Below, piece by piece: positions 29,298 to 41,400 of a stretch of 64,000 nt of DNA. Under the pieces are notes generated by a model. The model did not search any database. It saw nothing but the letters and a program-made list of their open reading frames with translations, and was not told where the DNA came from. Within the stretch, counting starts at the first letter, position 1, and each line of letters begins with the position of its first letter. Position numbers and translations under genes: made by a program. This DNA is from Chondrosia reniformis (Eukaryota > Porifera > Demospongiae > Chondrillida > Chondrillidae), in contig OX359193.1 in the NCBI GenBank assembly GCA_947172415.1, positions 816,501 through 880,500 on the forward strand, written 5' to 3'.

Positions 29298-30365
29298 TTA
29301 ACTAACCCTAATTTCGTAATATTATAAATGGCCGACCTTGAGTAGGTGTAAGAGTGAAAATGCGGTACTGTATGCATTTCTTAAAAAATAGAACTCTTTG
29401 AAAGATTTCTTATACACATGGATATGCACTGTGTAGTACTTGATTGTTGTTGAAGCAGTATCTATCCACATATATTATATGGATGTCGTTAAAGTGAAAT
29501 TTTTCCGATCGACGGCCAACGAAACTCCAAAGAAAAAATGTTGGACCATACCGAACGCTACCATCCACGACGCTCAGAGGCCGGGATCGGTGGTAACGCT
29601 CTGCCGAGTTGAGCTTTGGGTGTCACTTGCGTGAGAAGAACCAGTTCTTCTCAATATGGCCGACTCATATGAATCCTTAAAGATATCAGATGCCAATCCC
29701 ACATTACGTGGAACCCCCCCGAAATCCGGATTATTGGTGAGCACGTCTCTATGGCACCAACCGATTAGGAGACAGCTTCAGAGTCTAAGCGCTACCAACC
29801 CCTATGGGAACCGCTACCACCATAGAGATGTGTCCAGGTAGGCCTACTTTATAAAGTTTTGCGCTTCTATTTAAACAACAAAATTTCAAAAGGAAACGAT
29901 TGTGGTTGGCGCAATTCCATACTTAAGAATAGGGTATTTGCGAGAAAAATGTAGTCAAATTATATCAAGTTAATTCGGGATGAGTGCATCGTTCCAAGCC
30001 ATTTTAAAGGTATATCCAGTATTTGTGGTTCATCTAGAAACTGGGAAAAATGGATAGAATCCTGTAAGTGTCTTGATTGGCGGAGGAGACCAACTTTTGT
30101 GGTCCCACGTAGAAACGATTTTAGCGAGAGGTGTTCCGATATGAACGTAAACTAGTGTAACCAGCCACACTCAATCTCAATTGCTGTAATAGTATAATGG
30201 CTACCTGCGTCTATATAAAGACCTTCTGATAGCTGCGTTCTGGACTGTCCCTTCGTGTTTCTAGTTGCCCCATTCGTGTCAAATCATTTAAACTTGGTAT
30301 GCCAATAATTTCCATAATAGTATCGCACGATATAAATGCTACACCATTAAAGGTCGTATAATAGA
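29298..30365 (+). repeat. Unit A of a ~1-kb triplicated sequence
   Basis: Nearly identical to unit C (35700-36740). The core (about 29440-29860) is also shared with the inverted unit B. Its potential frame is broken by a TGA after the residues WVSLA; unit C reads through with CGA. The core ends in a CAG|GTAGGC splice-donor-like site. Confidence 0.85.
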
Positions 30366-33160
30366 AATTTAATGCACATTATAGTGCTGTAACTCTTCCA
30401 AATGAAGAGATATATATGAATCTGAAACTCTATCTCAGTATTCACAGAGATGTAGGAAAGGTTTTCATTGAGTTTTGGAAATTTTAATATCTACTCAAAT
30501 TTGCCCTATCTCTCACCATACATTAACTTCGTGTAGCAGTAATAAAAAGTACATCAAGTGCTGTAACTCTTCCAAATGAAGAGATAAGAATCTGAAACTC
30601 TATCTCAGTATTTACAGAGATGTATGAAAGGTTTTCATTGAGTTTTGCAAATTTTGATATCTACTCAAATTTGCCCTATCTCTCACCATACATTAACTTG
30701 GTATACCAGAAGTTAATGTACTTTGAGGGCTGTAACTCTATCAAATGGAGAGATATGAAGCTAACCATTTGTGTCAGCATTCACAGACATCTATACAACA
30801 TGTCCAATAGGTTTTTGAAATTTTGATGAAACTTAAAATTTGCCCTATCTCTCACCATACATTAACTTTCTATACCTTAATTTAATGTACATTGAGGGCT
30901 GTAACTCTATCAAATGGAGAGATATGAAGCTAAACCTTTGTGTCAGCATTCACAGACATCTATACAACATGTCCAATGGGTTTTTGAAATTTTGATGAAA
31001 CTTGCCCTATCTCTCACCATACGTACATAAACTTTCTATACCAGAAGTTAATGTACATTGAGGGCTGGAACTCTATCAAATAGAGAGATATGAAGCTAAA
31101 CATTTGTGTCAGCATTCACAGACATCTATACAACATGTCCAATGGGTTTTTGAAATTTTGATGAAACTTAAAATTTGCCCTATCTCTCACCATACATTAA
31201 CTTGGTATACCAGAAGTTAATGTACTTTGAGGGCTGTAACTCTATCAAATGGAGAGATATGAAGCTAAACCTTTGTGTCAGCATTCACAGACATCTAAAG
31301 AGCATGTCCAATGGGTTTGTGAACTTTTGATGAAACTTAAAATTTGCCCTATCTCTCACCATACATTAACTTTCTATATCTTAATTTAATGTACATTGAG
31401 GGCTGTAACTCTATCAAATGGAGAGATATGAAGCTAAACCTTTGTGTCAGCATTCACAGATCTCTATAGAGCATGTCCAATGGGTTTGTGAAATTTTGAT
31501 GAAACTTAAAATTTGCCCTATCTCTCACCATACATTAACTTTCTATATCTTAATTTAATATACATTGAGGGCTGTAACTCTATCAAATGGAGAGATATGA
31601 AGCTAAACCTTTGTGTCAGCATTCACAGACATCTATACAACATGTCCAATGGGTTTTTGAAATTTTGATGAAACTTGCCCTATCTCTCACCATACGTACA
31701 TTAACTTTCTATACCAGAAGTTAATGTACATTGAGGGCTGTAACTCTATCAAATGGAGAGATATGAAGCTAAACCTTTATGTCAGCATTCACAGACATCT
31801 ATAGAGCATGTCCAATGGGTTTGTGAAATTTTGATGAAACTTAAAATTTGCCCTATCTCTCACCATTCGTACATTAACTTTGTATACCAGAATTTAATGT
31901 ACTTTGAGGGCTGTAACTCTTTCAAATGGAGAGATATGAAGCTAAATCTTTGTGTCAGCATTCACAGACATCTATAGAGCATGTCCAATGGGTTTTTGAA
32001 ATTTTGATGAAACTTAAAATTTGCCCTATCTCTCACCATACATTAACTTTGTATCCCAGAAGTTAATGTACATTGAGGGCTGTAACTCTATAAAATGGAG
32101 AGATATGAAGCTAAACCTTTGTGTCAGCATTCACAGATCTCTATAGAGCATGTCCAATGGGTTTTTGAAATTTTGATGAAACTTAAAATTTGCCCTATCT
32201 CTCACTATACATTAACTTTGTATCCCGGAAGTTAATGTACATTGAGGGCTGTAACTCTATCAAATGGAGAGATATGAAGCTAAACCTTTGTGTCAGCATT
32301 CACAGACATCTATAGAGCATGTACAATGGGTTTTTGAAATTTTGATGAAACTTAATATTTGCCCTATCTCTCACCATACATTAACTTTGTATCCCAGAAG
32401 TTAATGTACATTGAGGGCTGTCACTAAATCAAATGGAGAGATATGAAGCTAAACCTTTGTGTCCGCATTCACAGACATCTATACAACATGTCCAATGGGT
32501 TTTTGAAATTTTGATGAAACTTAAAATTTGCCCTATCTCTCACCATACATTAATTTTGTATCCCAGAAGTTAATGTACATTGAGGGCTGTAACTCTATCA
32601 AATGGAGAGATATGAAGCTTAACCTTTGTGTCAGCATTCACAGACATCTATAGAGCATGTCCAATGGGTTTTTGAAATTTTGATGAAACTTAAAATTTGC
32701 CCTATCTCTCACCATACATTAATTTTGTATTCCAGAGGTTAATGTACATTGAGGGCTGTAACTCTATCAAATGGAGAGATATGAAGCTTAACCTTTGTGT
32801 CAGCATTCACAGACATCTATAGAGCATGTCCAATGGGTTTTTGAAATTTTGATGAAACTTAAAATTTGCCCTATCTCTCACCATACATTAACTTTGTATA
32901 CCTTAATTTAATGTACATTGAGGGCTGGAACTCTATCAAATGGAGAGATATGAAGCTAAACCTTTGTGTCAGCATTCACAGACATCTATACAACATGTCC
33001 AATAGGTTTTTGAAATTTTGATGAAACTTAAAATTTGCCCTATCTCTCACTATATGTACATTAACTTTGTATACCAGAATTTAATGTACTTTGAGGGCTG
33101 TCACTCCATCAAATGGAGAGATATGAAGCTACATCTTTGTTTCAGCATTCACAGACATCT
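30366..33160 (+). repeat. Satellite array of ~169-bp monomers, about 16 copies
   Basis: Head-to-tail monomers with ctatcaaatggagagatatg, gtgtcagcattcacagacat and ttgccctatctctcaccata. The first one or two belong to a subfamily with ttccaaatgaagagatatga; the rest are highly similar to each other, indicating recent amplification. No promoter or gene seen inside. Confidence 0.95.
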
Positions 33161-33167
33161 AATATAA

Positions 33168-33881
33168 CCGGTGTCACAGGATATTTTATCCCCCGTGTAT
33201 TTTATCCGCCCGGATAGTATAAACTATCCCGGCGGATAAACGAAACTAGGAAATTTTATCCTACCCTAGGATAATTTATCTAATACTCTACGATTTAAGC
33301 GTATCATCACGAAATCCTTTAGATACATAAGAAGGAACCTTGGGCTGAAAAAGGGATACGATTTTAGGATTTTCAGCCAATAGGAAAGTGACAAAATAGA
33401 AAAGCGCTGAAAATGTCTAGAAAAACCGTTGCATTTTCATCCGTAACAGTTTAATAATCGATCTACAATGACATCGACGATACTATCAGAGGAGAGATGC
33501 CAAGCACTCGTTCACTATATCCACGGAAGCAAGGAAAATCGACCCGAATATCCTGACGGATTCACAGCTAACGATAAGAGAGCGTTGAGACAGCAGGCCG
33601 AGAAATTTGATGAACGAAACGTTGTTCTATTTCGAAAAACAGATTATGTATTTTATTAAGTATTTTGTACTTATTTATTAATAATAAACATTCATATATG
33701 ACAAATGATTAGGATAAACTATCCTAGTATATTTCATCCCCCAGATAAAATATCCTAGGATATAATTTCCTAGGGTAGGATAAATTTTTCTAGGATAAAG
33801 TATCCCAGGGGATATTTTATCCTAGGATATTTTATCCGGGGGGATAAAATTTAGGGGGGATAGAATTTACTGTGACACTGG
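33168..33881. mobile_element. 714-bp DNA-transposon derivative with terminal inverted repeats
   Basis: Left end ccggtgtcacaggatatttt; right end, read inverted, ccagtgtcacagtaaattct. The outer 12 bp match with one change and the similarity continues over ~45 bp. Subterminal regions are packed with short ggataaaatatcc / cctaggata motifs in both orientations, as expected for transposase binding sites. Inside, 33468-33659 encodes 63 residues (YPDGFTANDKRALRQQAEKF) resembling the segment upstream of the zinc finger in integrase-like (Ginger-type) transposases; this match is tentative. No target-site duplication was recognised. Confidence 0.75.
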
Positions 33882-34840
33882 CTTAGTTGAAATATCGATC
33901 ATAGATATAAATATCGTACAGGCGATAAATATCGGACCTCTCACAATCGCTAGTTTTCTGTATCACGAAAAGTCGCTCTCCTCCCTCCACCAAGACACAT
34001 ACAGGCTTTTATCCATTTGCCACAGTTTTGAGATGTATTGGAAATACTGCGTATGTGTGTAAAATTGCTTGGAACGATTCACTGGTCTGGAATTAAAGTG
34101 GAATAAATTGACGATTTCTCGAAAATAATTGGGATCAGAAAAGTCGTTCTCCTCGGCCCATCAAGACACTTACAGGATTTCTTTCGCTTTTCCCAGTTTT
34201 CAGGTGAACCACTAATACTGCCTATGTCTTTAAATGTGCTTTAAACAATTCACTGATCTGGAAATAACGAAAAATTTATTACAAAAGGTCCCAACCACAA
34301 CCGTTTTCTTTGGACAAAACTTCATATAAATAGAAGCGAAAAACCTAATAAAGTAGGCCTACCTGGACACATCTCTATGGTGGTTGCGGTTCCCATAGAG
34401 GTTGGTAGCGCTTAGACTCTGAAGCTGTCTCCTAATCGGTTGGTGCCATAGAGACGTGCTCACCAATAATCCGGATTTCGGGGGGGTTCCACGTAATGTG
34501 GGATTGGCATCTGATATCTTAGGATTCATATGAGTCGGCCATATCGAGAAGAACTGGTTCTTCTCACGCAAGTGACACCCAAAGCTCAACTCGGCAGAGC
34601 GTTACCACCGATCCCGGCCTATGAGCGTCGTGGATGGTAGCGTTCGGTATGGTCCAGCTTTTTTTCTTTGGAGTTTCGTTGGCTGTCGATTGACGAAATT
34701 TCACTTTAACAAGATCCATATCAAAATATATGGATAGATAGTACTTCAATAACAATCAAGTACTACACAGTGCATATCCCTATGTATAAAAAATTGGAAA
34801 GTATTCTAGATTTTCAGATATAGTTTGGAATTTTGTCTTT
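33882..34840 (-). repeat. Unit B, inverted and diverged copy of the ~1-kb unit
   Basis: Reads as unit A/C on the minus strand. The core (34340-34790) is strongly conserved, including the 5'-half and 3'-half frames, with the same TGA after WVSLA as unit A. The flank (33882-34340) is much more diverged from A and C. It starts immediately next to the terminal-repeat element. Confidence 0.8.
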
Positions 34841-34899
34841 ATTATATTATACCTTCTAACGGTCGGCCATATATAGTATTACGCAATTTTCTCTAACAA

Positions 34900-35699
34900 A
34901 ACAGTACAAATGGAGAGATATGAAGCTAAATCTTTTTGTCAGCATTCACAGACATCCTATAGAGCATGTCCAATGGGTTTGTGAAATTTTGATGAAACTT
35001 AAAATTTGCCCTATCTCTCACCATACATTAACTTTCTATACCAGAAATTAATGTACATTGAGGGCTGTCACTCTATCAAATGGAGAGATATGAAGCTAAA
35101 CCTTTGTGTCAGCATTCACAGACATCTATAGAGCATGTCCAATGGGTTTTTGAAATTTTGATGACACTTAAAATTTGCCCTATCTCTCACCATACATTAA
35201 CTTCGTATAGCAGTAATAAAAAATAAATTAAGTGCTGTAACTCTTCCAAATGAAGAGATATGTATCTGAAACTCTATCTCAGTATTCACAGAGATGTATG
35301 AAAGGTTTTCATTGAGTTTTGCAAATTTTGATATCTACTCAAATTTGCCCTATCTCTCACCATACATTAACTGTGTATATTTAAAGTACATTAAGTGTTG
35401 TAACTCTTCCAAATGAAGAGATATGAATCTGAAACTCTATCTAAGTATTCACAGAGATGTATGAAAAGTTTTTATTAAGTTTTGCAAATTTTGGTATCTA
35501 CTCAAATTTGCCCTATCTCTCACCATACATTAACTTCGTATAGCAGTAATAAAAAATACATCAAGTGCTGTAACTCTTCCAAATGAAGAGATATGAATCT
35601 AACACTCTATCTCATTATTCACAGAGATGTATGAAATGTTTTCATTGAGTTTTGCAAATTTTAATACCTACTCAAATTTGCTCTATCTCTCACCATACA
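34900..35699 (+). repeat. Satellite array, second block (both subfamilies)
   Basis: About five monomers in the same orientation as the main array although they follow the inverted unit B: two of the central subfamily, then three of the outer subfamily (ttccaaatgaagagatatga, ttttcattgagttttgcaaa). Confidence 0.9.
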
Positions 35700-36740
35700 T
35701 TAGCTAACCCTGCGTAATTGTGTAATACTACTTCATATATTTCTGATAATTAGAACTCTTTGAAGGATTTTTATACACATGGATATGCACTGTGTAGTAC
35801 TTGATTGTTGTTGAAGCAGTATTTATCCACATATATTATATGGATGTCGTTAAAGTGAAATTTCGTCAATCGACAGCCAACGAAACTCCAAAGAAAAAAA
35901 GCTGGACCATACCGAACTCTACCATCCACGACGCTCATAGGCCGGGATCGGTGGTAACGCTCTGCCGAGTTGAGCTTTGGGTGTCACTTGCGCGAGAAGA
36001 ACCAGTTCTTCTCGATATGGCCGACTCATATGAATCCTTAAAGATATCAGATGCCAATCCCACATTACGTGGAACCCCCCCGAAATCCGGATTATTGGTG
36101 AGCACGTCTCTATGGCACCAACCGATTAGGAGACAGCTTCAGAGTCTAAGCGCTACCAACCCCTATGGGAACCGCTACCACCATAGAGATGTGTCCAGGT
36201 AGGCCTACTTTATAAGGTTTTGCGCTTCTATTTAAACAACAAAATTTCAAAAGGAAACGATTGTGGTTGGCGCTATTCCATACTTAAGAATAGGGTATTT
36301 GCGAGAAAAATGTAGTCAAATTATATCAAGTTAATTCGGGATGAGTGCATCGTTCCAAGCCATTTTAAAGGTATATCCAGTATTTGTGGTTCATCTAGAA
36401 ACTGGGAAAAATGGATAGAATCCTGTAAGTGTCTTGATTGGCGAAGGAGAACTACTTTTCTGGTCCCACGTAGAAACGATTTTAGCGAGAGGTGTTCCGA
36501 TATGAACGTAAACTAGTATAACCAGCCACACTCAATCTCAATTGCTGTAATAGTAGAATGGCTACCTGCCTCTATATAAAGACCTTCTGACAGCTGCGTT
36601 CTGGACTGTCCCTGCGTGTTTCTAGTTGCCCCATTCATGTCAAATCATTTTAACTTGGTATGCCGATAATTTCCATAATAGTATCGCACGATATAAATGC
36701 TACACCATTAAAGGTCGTATAGTAGAAATTTAATGTACAT
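35700..36740 (+). repeat. Unit C of the ~1-kb sequence, with an intact 133-codon frame
   Basis: Close copy of unit A. The frame 35801-36202 is open for 133 codons (key segments NETPKKKSWTIPN, GSVVTLCRVELWV, ISDANPTLRGTPPKSG) and ends just after a possible splice donor (CAG|GTAGGC). It resembles no family I know and has no clear transposase motif. It may be a captured exon or a non-coding repeat core. Confidence 0.75.
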
Positions 36741-37083
36741 CAGAGTGCTGTAGCTCTGTCAAATGGAGAGATATTGTGTAAGTATTCACAGAGATGTATG
36801 AAAGACTTCCAATGAATTTTGCAAATTTTAAAATCAACTCATCTCTCATCATACATTAAATTTGTATAGCAGTAATTAAAAGTACATTTATGGCTCTCTG
36901 CTCTGCCAAATGAGGTGGTTATTTCCACAAAATGGTGGAAACTAGTTGAAAAGTATTGGCTCTCAAATAAGGTGGAAATTACCATTAAATGTTGAAATTA
37001 TCTGCCTTTTATAGAAACATGTAATTGTAATAAACACAATGAAAAGTTGTATAAAACATAAGAAAGATATAAAAGTGGAGTTT
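36741..37083 (+). repeat. Terminal satellite monomer and spacer
   Basis: One diverged monomer to about 36920, matching the leftmost monomers, then a short AT-rich spacer with gtggaaat-type short repeats up to the next gene's stop codon. Confidence 0.6.
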
Positions 37084-38318
37084 TTAAAAATTTGTGATCG
37101 GGCTGTAATCTTGTTGAGGGTTTGAGCAGTTGCTAAGCAGTGGGGAGCTAATAGTGCGTAAATGACTCTTCAGCTTCCATCCCTGACGCCTTCCATCCAA
37201 GCCAAACTTGTACTTGACGTAAGCCCATCTCTTTGAAGAAGGTTTCCAAGAGGGAAGTCCCGCGTGCTGAAGCTCTCTGTTAAACCAGGAACGGATGGAG
37301 TCGGCTGGAAACGCGTTCGAGACACTGACTGGTGTAAACTCCTGTGGAAATCTCCTCAGGAGAGCCTGTTCTACCTGATTATAGTGAGGCTTCGCGGGCG
37401 GCTGGCGACCGTTGGAAGGATCTGAAGCTCTCGTGACCAAAGACTCTATCGTTTCTATAAAATTAATAGACAATATCAATGACACATCACCATCAGTTAA
37501 AAAGATTATCATACGTACCTCCCAATTCGTCAAAAGCATATCGAAGAACAAAGTCGTCAATTTCTTTCTTTTCTATACCCAAATCACTGCCATATTTATG
37601 GTACACCTGCAGCTGCGTCCTCAACTGAGTCGCCACTTTAGTCAAAAAGACTTTCTTATGAAGCGCTCTGGATGCTATGGGACTCCTAAAGAAATCCTGC
37701 TTCTTTGGACTGTATACCTTGGTGTGAATTTGCTCACTAAAAGTTACCTAAAAATATAGAATAAAAGTACACGGGTAACTGTGAACACCAAGACCAAAAA
37801 ATATAGTGTACCCATACCTTTTTACTGCTCAGGCTATCCGTAGCGTTTGGAGGAGCAAGAAATTTACAGAGCTCGCCCGATATATAAAACTGTTCCTCTT
37901 TAGACAAGCCAGTAACTTCCCAAATGGACGAGTTTTCTTGCGTCGCAATGGTAAGGAGGTGAACGGTGCGACCATCTATTTCAAGAGCTCTGAAAACTCG
38001 ATGTATATATCTGAAAGATAGGAAGTGCAGTAACGTAAACACTATTAACGATGAAATAGATTGTAAACTTACGGTAAAAGAGTCGGTTGCGTCTGTATCC
38101 AGGTATCCAGGTCATCCGCGCTCCAAGTCCGCCAAACGGAATAGGGAACGCTTTCCTGGTCACTTTGACAGGAACTGGTAAAGGAGGATGGAATATTTGA
38201 ATTTGTCAGCTGGAGAGAGAGAAGCGAATGATGACACAATATACGATAAGAAACCTTATAAGTTTACAGCAACTGGGTAACAACTCACTTCAATGTCAAT
38301 CGCATCCCGTCTAGCCAT
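37084..38318 (-). CDS. Unassigned protein with a SAM-like domain
   Basis: Five exons in phase: 38289-38318, 38073-38209, 37818-38010, 37519-37747, 37084-37454; 319 residues, all introns short and canonical. Residues about 40-110 (TWSADDLDTWIQTQPTLLPY, IDGRTVHLLT, IWEVTGLSKEEQF) have the W...L..W / aliphatic / IDG..L..LT spacing of a sterile-alpha-motif-like helical domain; this is inference. A second helical block follows (LRTQLQVYHKYGSDLGIEKK). The C-terminal third carries ADSIRSWFNRELQHAGLPSW and a basic WKLKSHLR. No signal peptide or membrane segment. I do not recognise the family. It lies tandem and only 150 bp from the stop of the RRM/F-box gene, so the latter's 3' UTR must be very short. 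Confidence 0.7.
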
Positions 38319-38470
38319 GATAATTCACTTTTTCGAGATTTTCACAAGTTATGAATGAATGAATATTAGAGAATAAAAAGGCGTTTATATGCCACTTTAA
38401 TTCATTAATTTAGGCGGTAATTTCTTAAACTGTTAATGATAAAAATTCATTTTTATCTGAAGAAAACTGC

Positions 38471-41400
38471 TCAATCAAAGTCAAAGTCCTCTGGATTGCT
38501 AAATTCATCGCTATACATAGCCGGGTCGTCGACCTGCAAGAAGTCATACTCTAGAGCTTCTTCATCGCTCTCAAGACCTGGCCAGTCATCATCTATTTCA
38601 TTTACATGCCTCATGTCAAAGGGCTGATGTAGCTCCTCTTCCCAATTTTCATCTGCAAGGAGATGAAAAATACTTGCAGGAGTGATTTTAAAAACCTAAA
38701 CACTTAAGTGCAAAGTATACCAAACATCATACTTGCATTAAGTCTTAAAAATACTCCTACTAGTCTAAAAATGGATGCCTACTTCTACTAGTCTAAAAAT
38801 GGATGCCTACTTCTACTAGTCTAAAATGAATGCCTACTTACCCAACTAATAACTTATAATATATAGCATATGTAATGGCACAGTGTCCAAACTTCTACAG
38901 TTCACTGTGTCTGAGCTTATATAGCCAACAAAGTTGGCAGTTCAAAGTGAACCGGCTAATTAACACTTTCTTTATAGTCCTGTCTTCAAAAGGACTTCAA
39001 ACTAATCACAAATTTACCTGAAATACAATTTTTAAAGGCAATATAATATTTTATTTCACTAATCTTTACTATACTTTTGGTATAAGAATATTATACATAG
39101 ATGATAGGGATTTCCTCTACCTGTGCCAAACTTATTGAGATAAGACTAAAGATGAGCCATCCCAGAGGTACGTATACGTTTCTTCTCACCGAAATTCATA
39201 TAAGGGTCACAAGCTTGAGCTAACTTTGCTATTGACAAGTCATACAGGGAGACTGTTACGCCTACATTTCTAGCAAATTCAAGAGCCTCCACTGGATCAA
39301 CTGATGTACCTATAGAGATTGGCCAATCAGATATAAATGATTTTAGTCTCTTCAATCTTGAAACACTATACCAAGTAAAAAACATCAAATTACTATACAG
39401 CACGTTTAACACATTTAGTAGTAGTGGACCACAAGTTTCTGGCCCTACTTCAGTATAACTTATCCGTTTACAGTAACTGTTGTACTGCACTTAACTGATT
39501 ACATGCAAGAAATGTGTCCTATATTTACCTCCAAATACTATAGTAAAATCGGAGCCTTCCTTTTTGTGTACAAATTGTAGTGTTTCCTGCAGTATGGGTA
39601 AAACCCTATTAGTTACAGAGAGGCAGCCAGATATATCAACCTCTTGCAACTCTGGACAGGAAGAACACAACTGTCCAATACCTAAAACAATACAAAAACT
39701 AATAGATTAAGGGGAAATACCCTTATTATATGGACACGTAAGATGGTCCAAATGTAGTAATACTGGAAGGGACAGAAGACCCGCTTAATTTGTAATTGTC
39801 TGCAGTGCATTACATCTGCTTCAACAACACACTCTCATACGTACCTCATGTGTAGGATGCAGCATCATTCATTCATTCCAACTTACCTCTGTCGCTGATG
39901 TGAAGGCAGGCCCTTAAAGAGACTTTCTGCAACATTTCATGGCCTACACTCAGTGAGACTAAACCATCATCAGTGACCTGTGTAAAGAAGGTCAAAGGTC
40001 AACTACAAATGTACCATTGAATAACTACATACAATGTATATAGATACTGGATTTTGATATTATAAGTGTACAATTTGAATCCAGCTATTAACAGGGAATA
40101 ATAAAAATCAAAGTCTGCTGATATAAAACACAAAATAATTAGATTTTTTTTAGATTTTTAGATATTTATCCAATATTTCTTTATAGTCTACAGTGATGTG
40201 ACTGACATTGGCACCAATGTAGACCTACAATCGTCATACCTAGTGACAGTAGTTGTACAATCTGATACAAACCCTTAAAATCCTAATTAGCAGCTATTCA
40301 GAATTTGCAGCTGTTTCTTGTACAAGTGTATACAGTTTTATATTGAAAGGGTACAAATTTGTACACTTTGTACAAGAAACAGCTGAAAAGGACCTAAAGT
40401 AATAGCTTTTATGTAAGATTTTAAGGGTTTATCCCAGATTGTGTTAAATGTAGACCCACAATCACCATACCTTGTGACAGTAGTTGAGTACAATGTGACT
40501 GAGACGGGTACACTCTGAGAGATACTGTATGCCAACATCAGTAATCGCCTGACATAGCTCAACTGACAGATACCTATACAGTACAGTATATGCATGTACA
40601 GTATGTGTATATATGTACAGTCATAGACCTCATGCCGTAATTAATGTGAAATGGAGAGTACTGAAATGGAGAGCTACTGAAATGGAGAGCTACTAAAATG
40701 GAGAGCTACTGAAATGGAGAGCTACTGAAGTTGAGAGCTACTGAAGTGGAGAGCTACTGAAGTGGAGAGCTACTGAAATGGAGAGCTACGTATACCTTAG
40801 CTCTTGGCAGTTTGCTCCAAGGACACAAAGCACGTCATCAGTGACTGACATATGCTTGTCCAGGACCAGTTCTTGCTGCAAAGAAAAAGAAATTCAATTT
40901 GACACATTTATTCTGAGACACTCCATATTAGGAAGTAACAATTAACAATAACATTGTAATAGAATGGCAGCCATATGCTCAAAGATGTTGGAAGAACTGT
41001 AATGATACAGGCATGCTAGGCAGACATTGAACCTCTCTAATGTGGAACTGTACCAAATCATGTAGTTGTCCCAAGGAGAGAAAGTGTTCAGTAGAAACAT
41101 CTTTGTTTCCATCACTAGCAAAATAGAGGTTCTTTAGGAGTAGGCAGTTCTGCATGAAAGAGAATAACATTCTTACACATAAACATGATACTATACAACT
41201 TACACAATTTATATGTTATATATGGGTATGTATGTATGTATGTGTACATTTTAAGGGGATGGTATACAGACCTTCGCTAGAGCTACAATGGCACTTCCTG
41301 ATAGCTTGGAGCACCTGCTGATGTCCACATGCACTAAATGGGAGCTCCTTTGTGCTAGCATGTCCACACCGGCATCTGTCAGCTACTTCAAATAGCATAC

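Noticed and set aside
29440-29860. Unit core as a structural RNA gene (5S rRNA, spliceosomal RNA or tRNA)
   Set aside because: No internal promoter boxes or hallmark sequences of those RNAs were found on either strand.
30620-31977. Frames of 68-74 codons inside the satellite
   Set aside because: Reappear monomer by monomer with stops in most copies; no conservation as protein.
28865-36920. CRISPR array
   Set aside because: Monomers are ~169 bp, directly adjacent and without unique spacers, in an animal genome.
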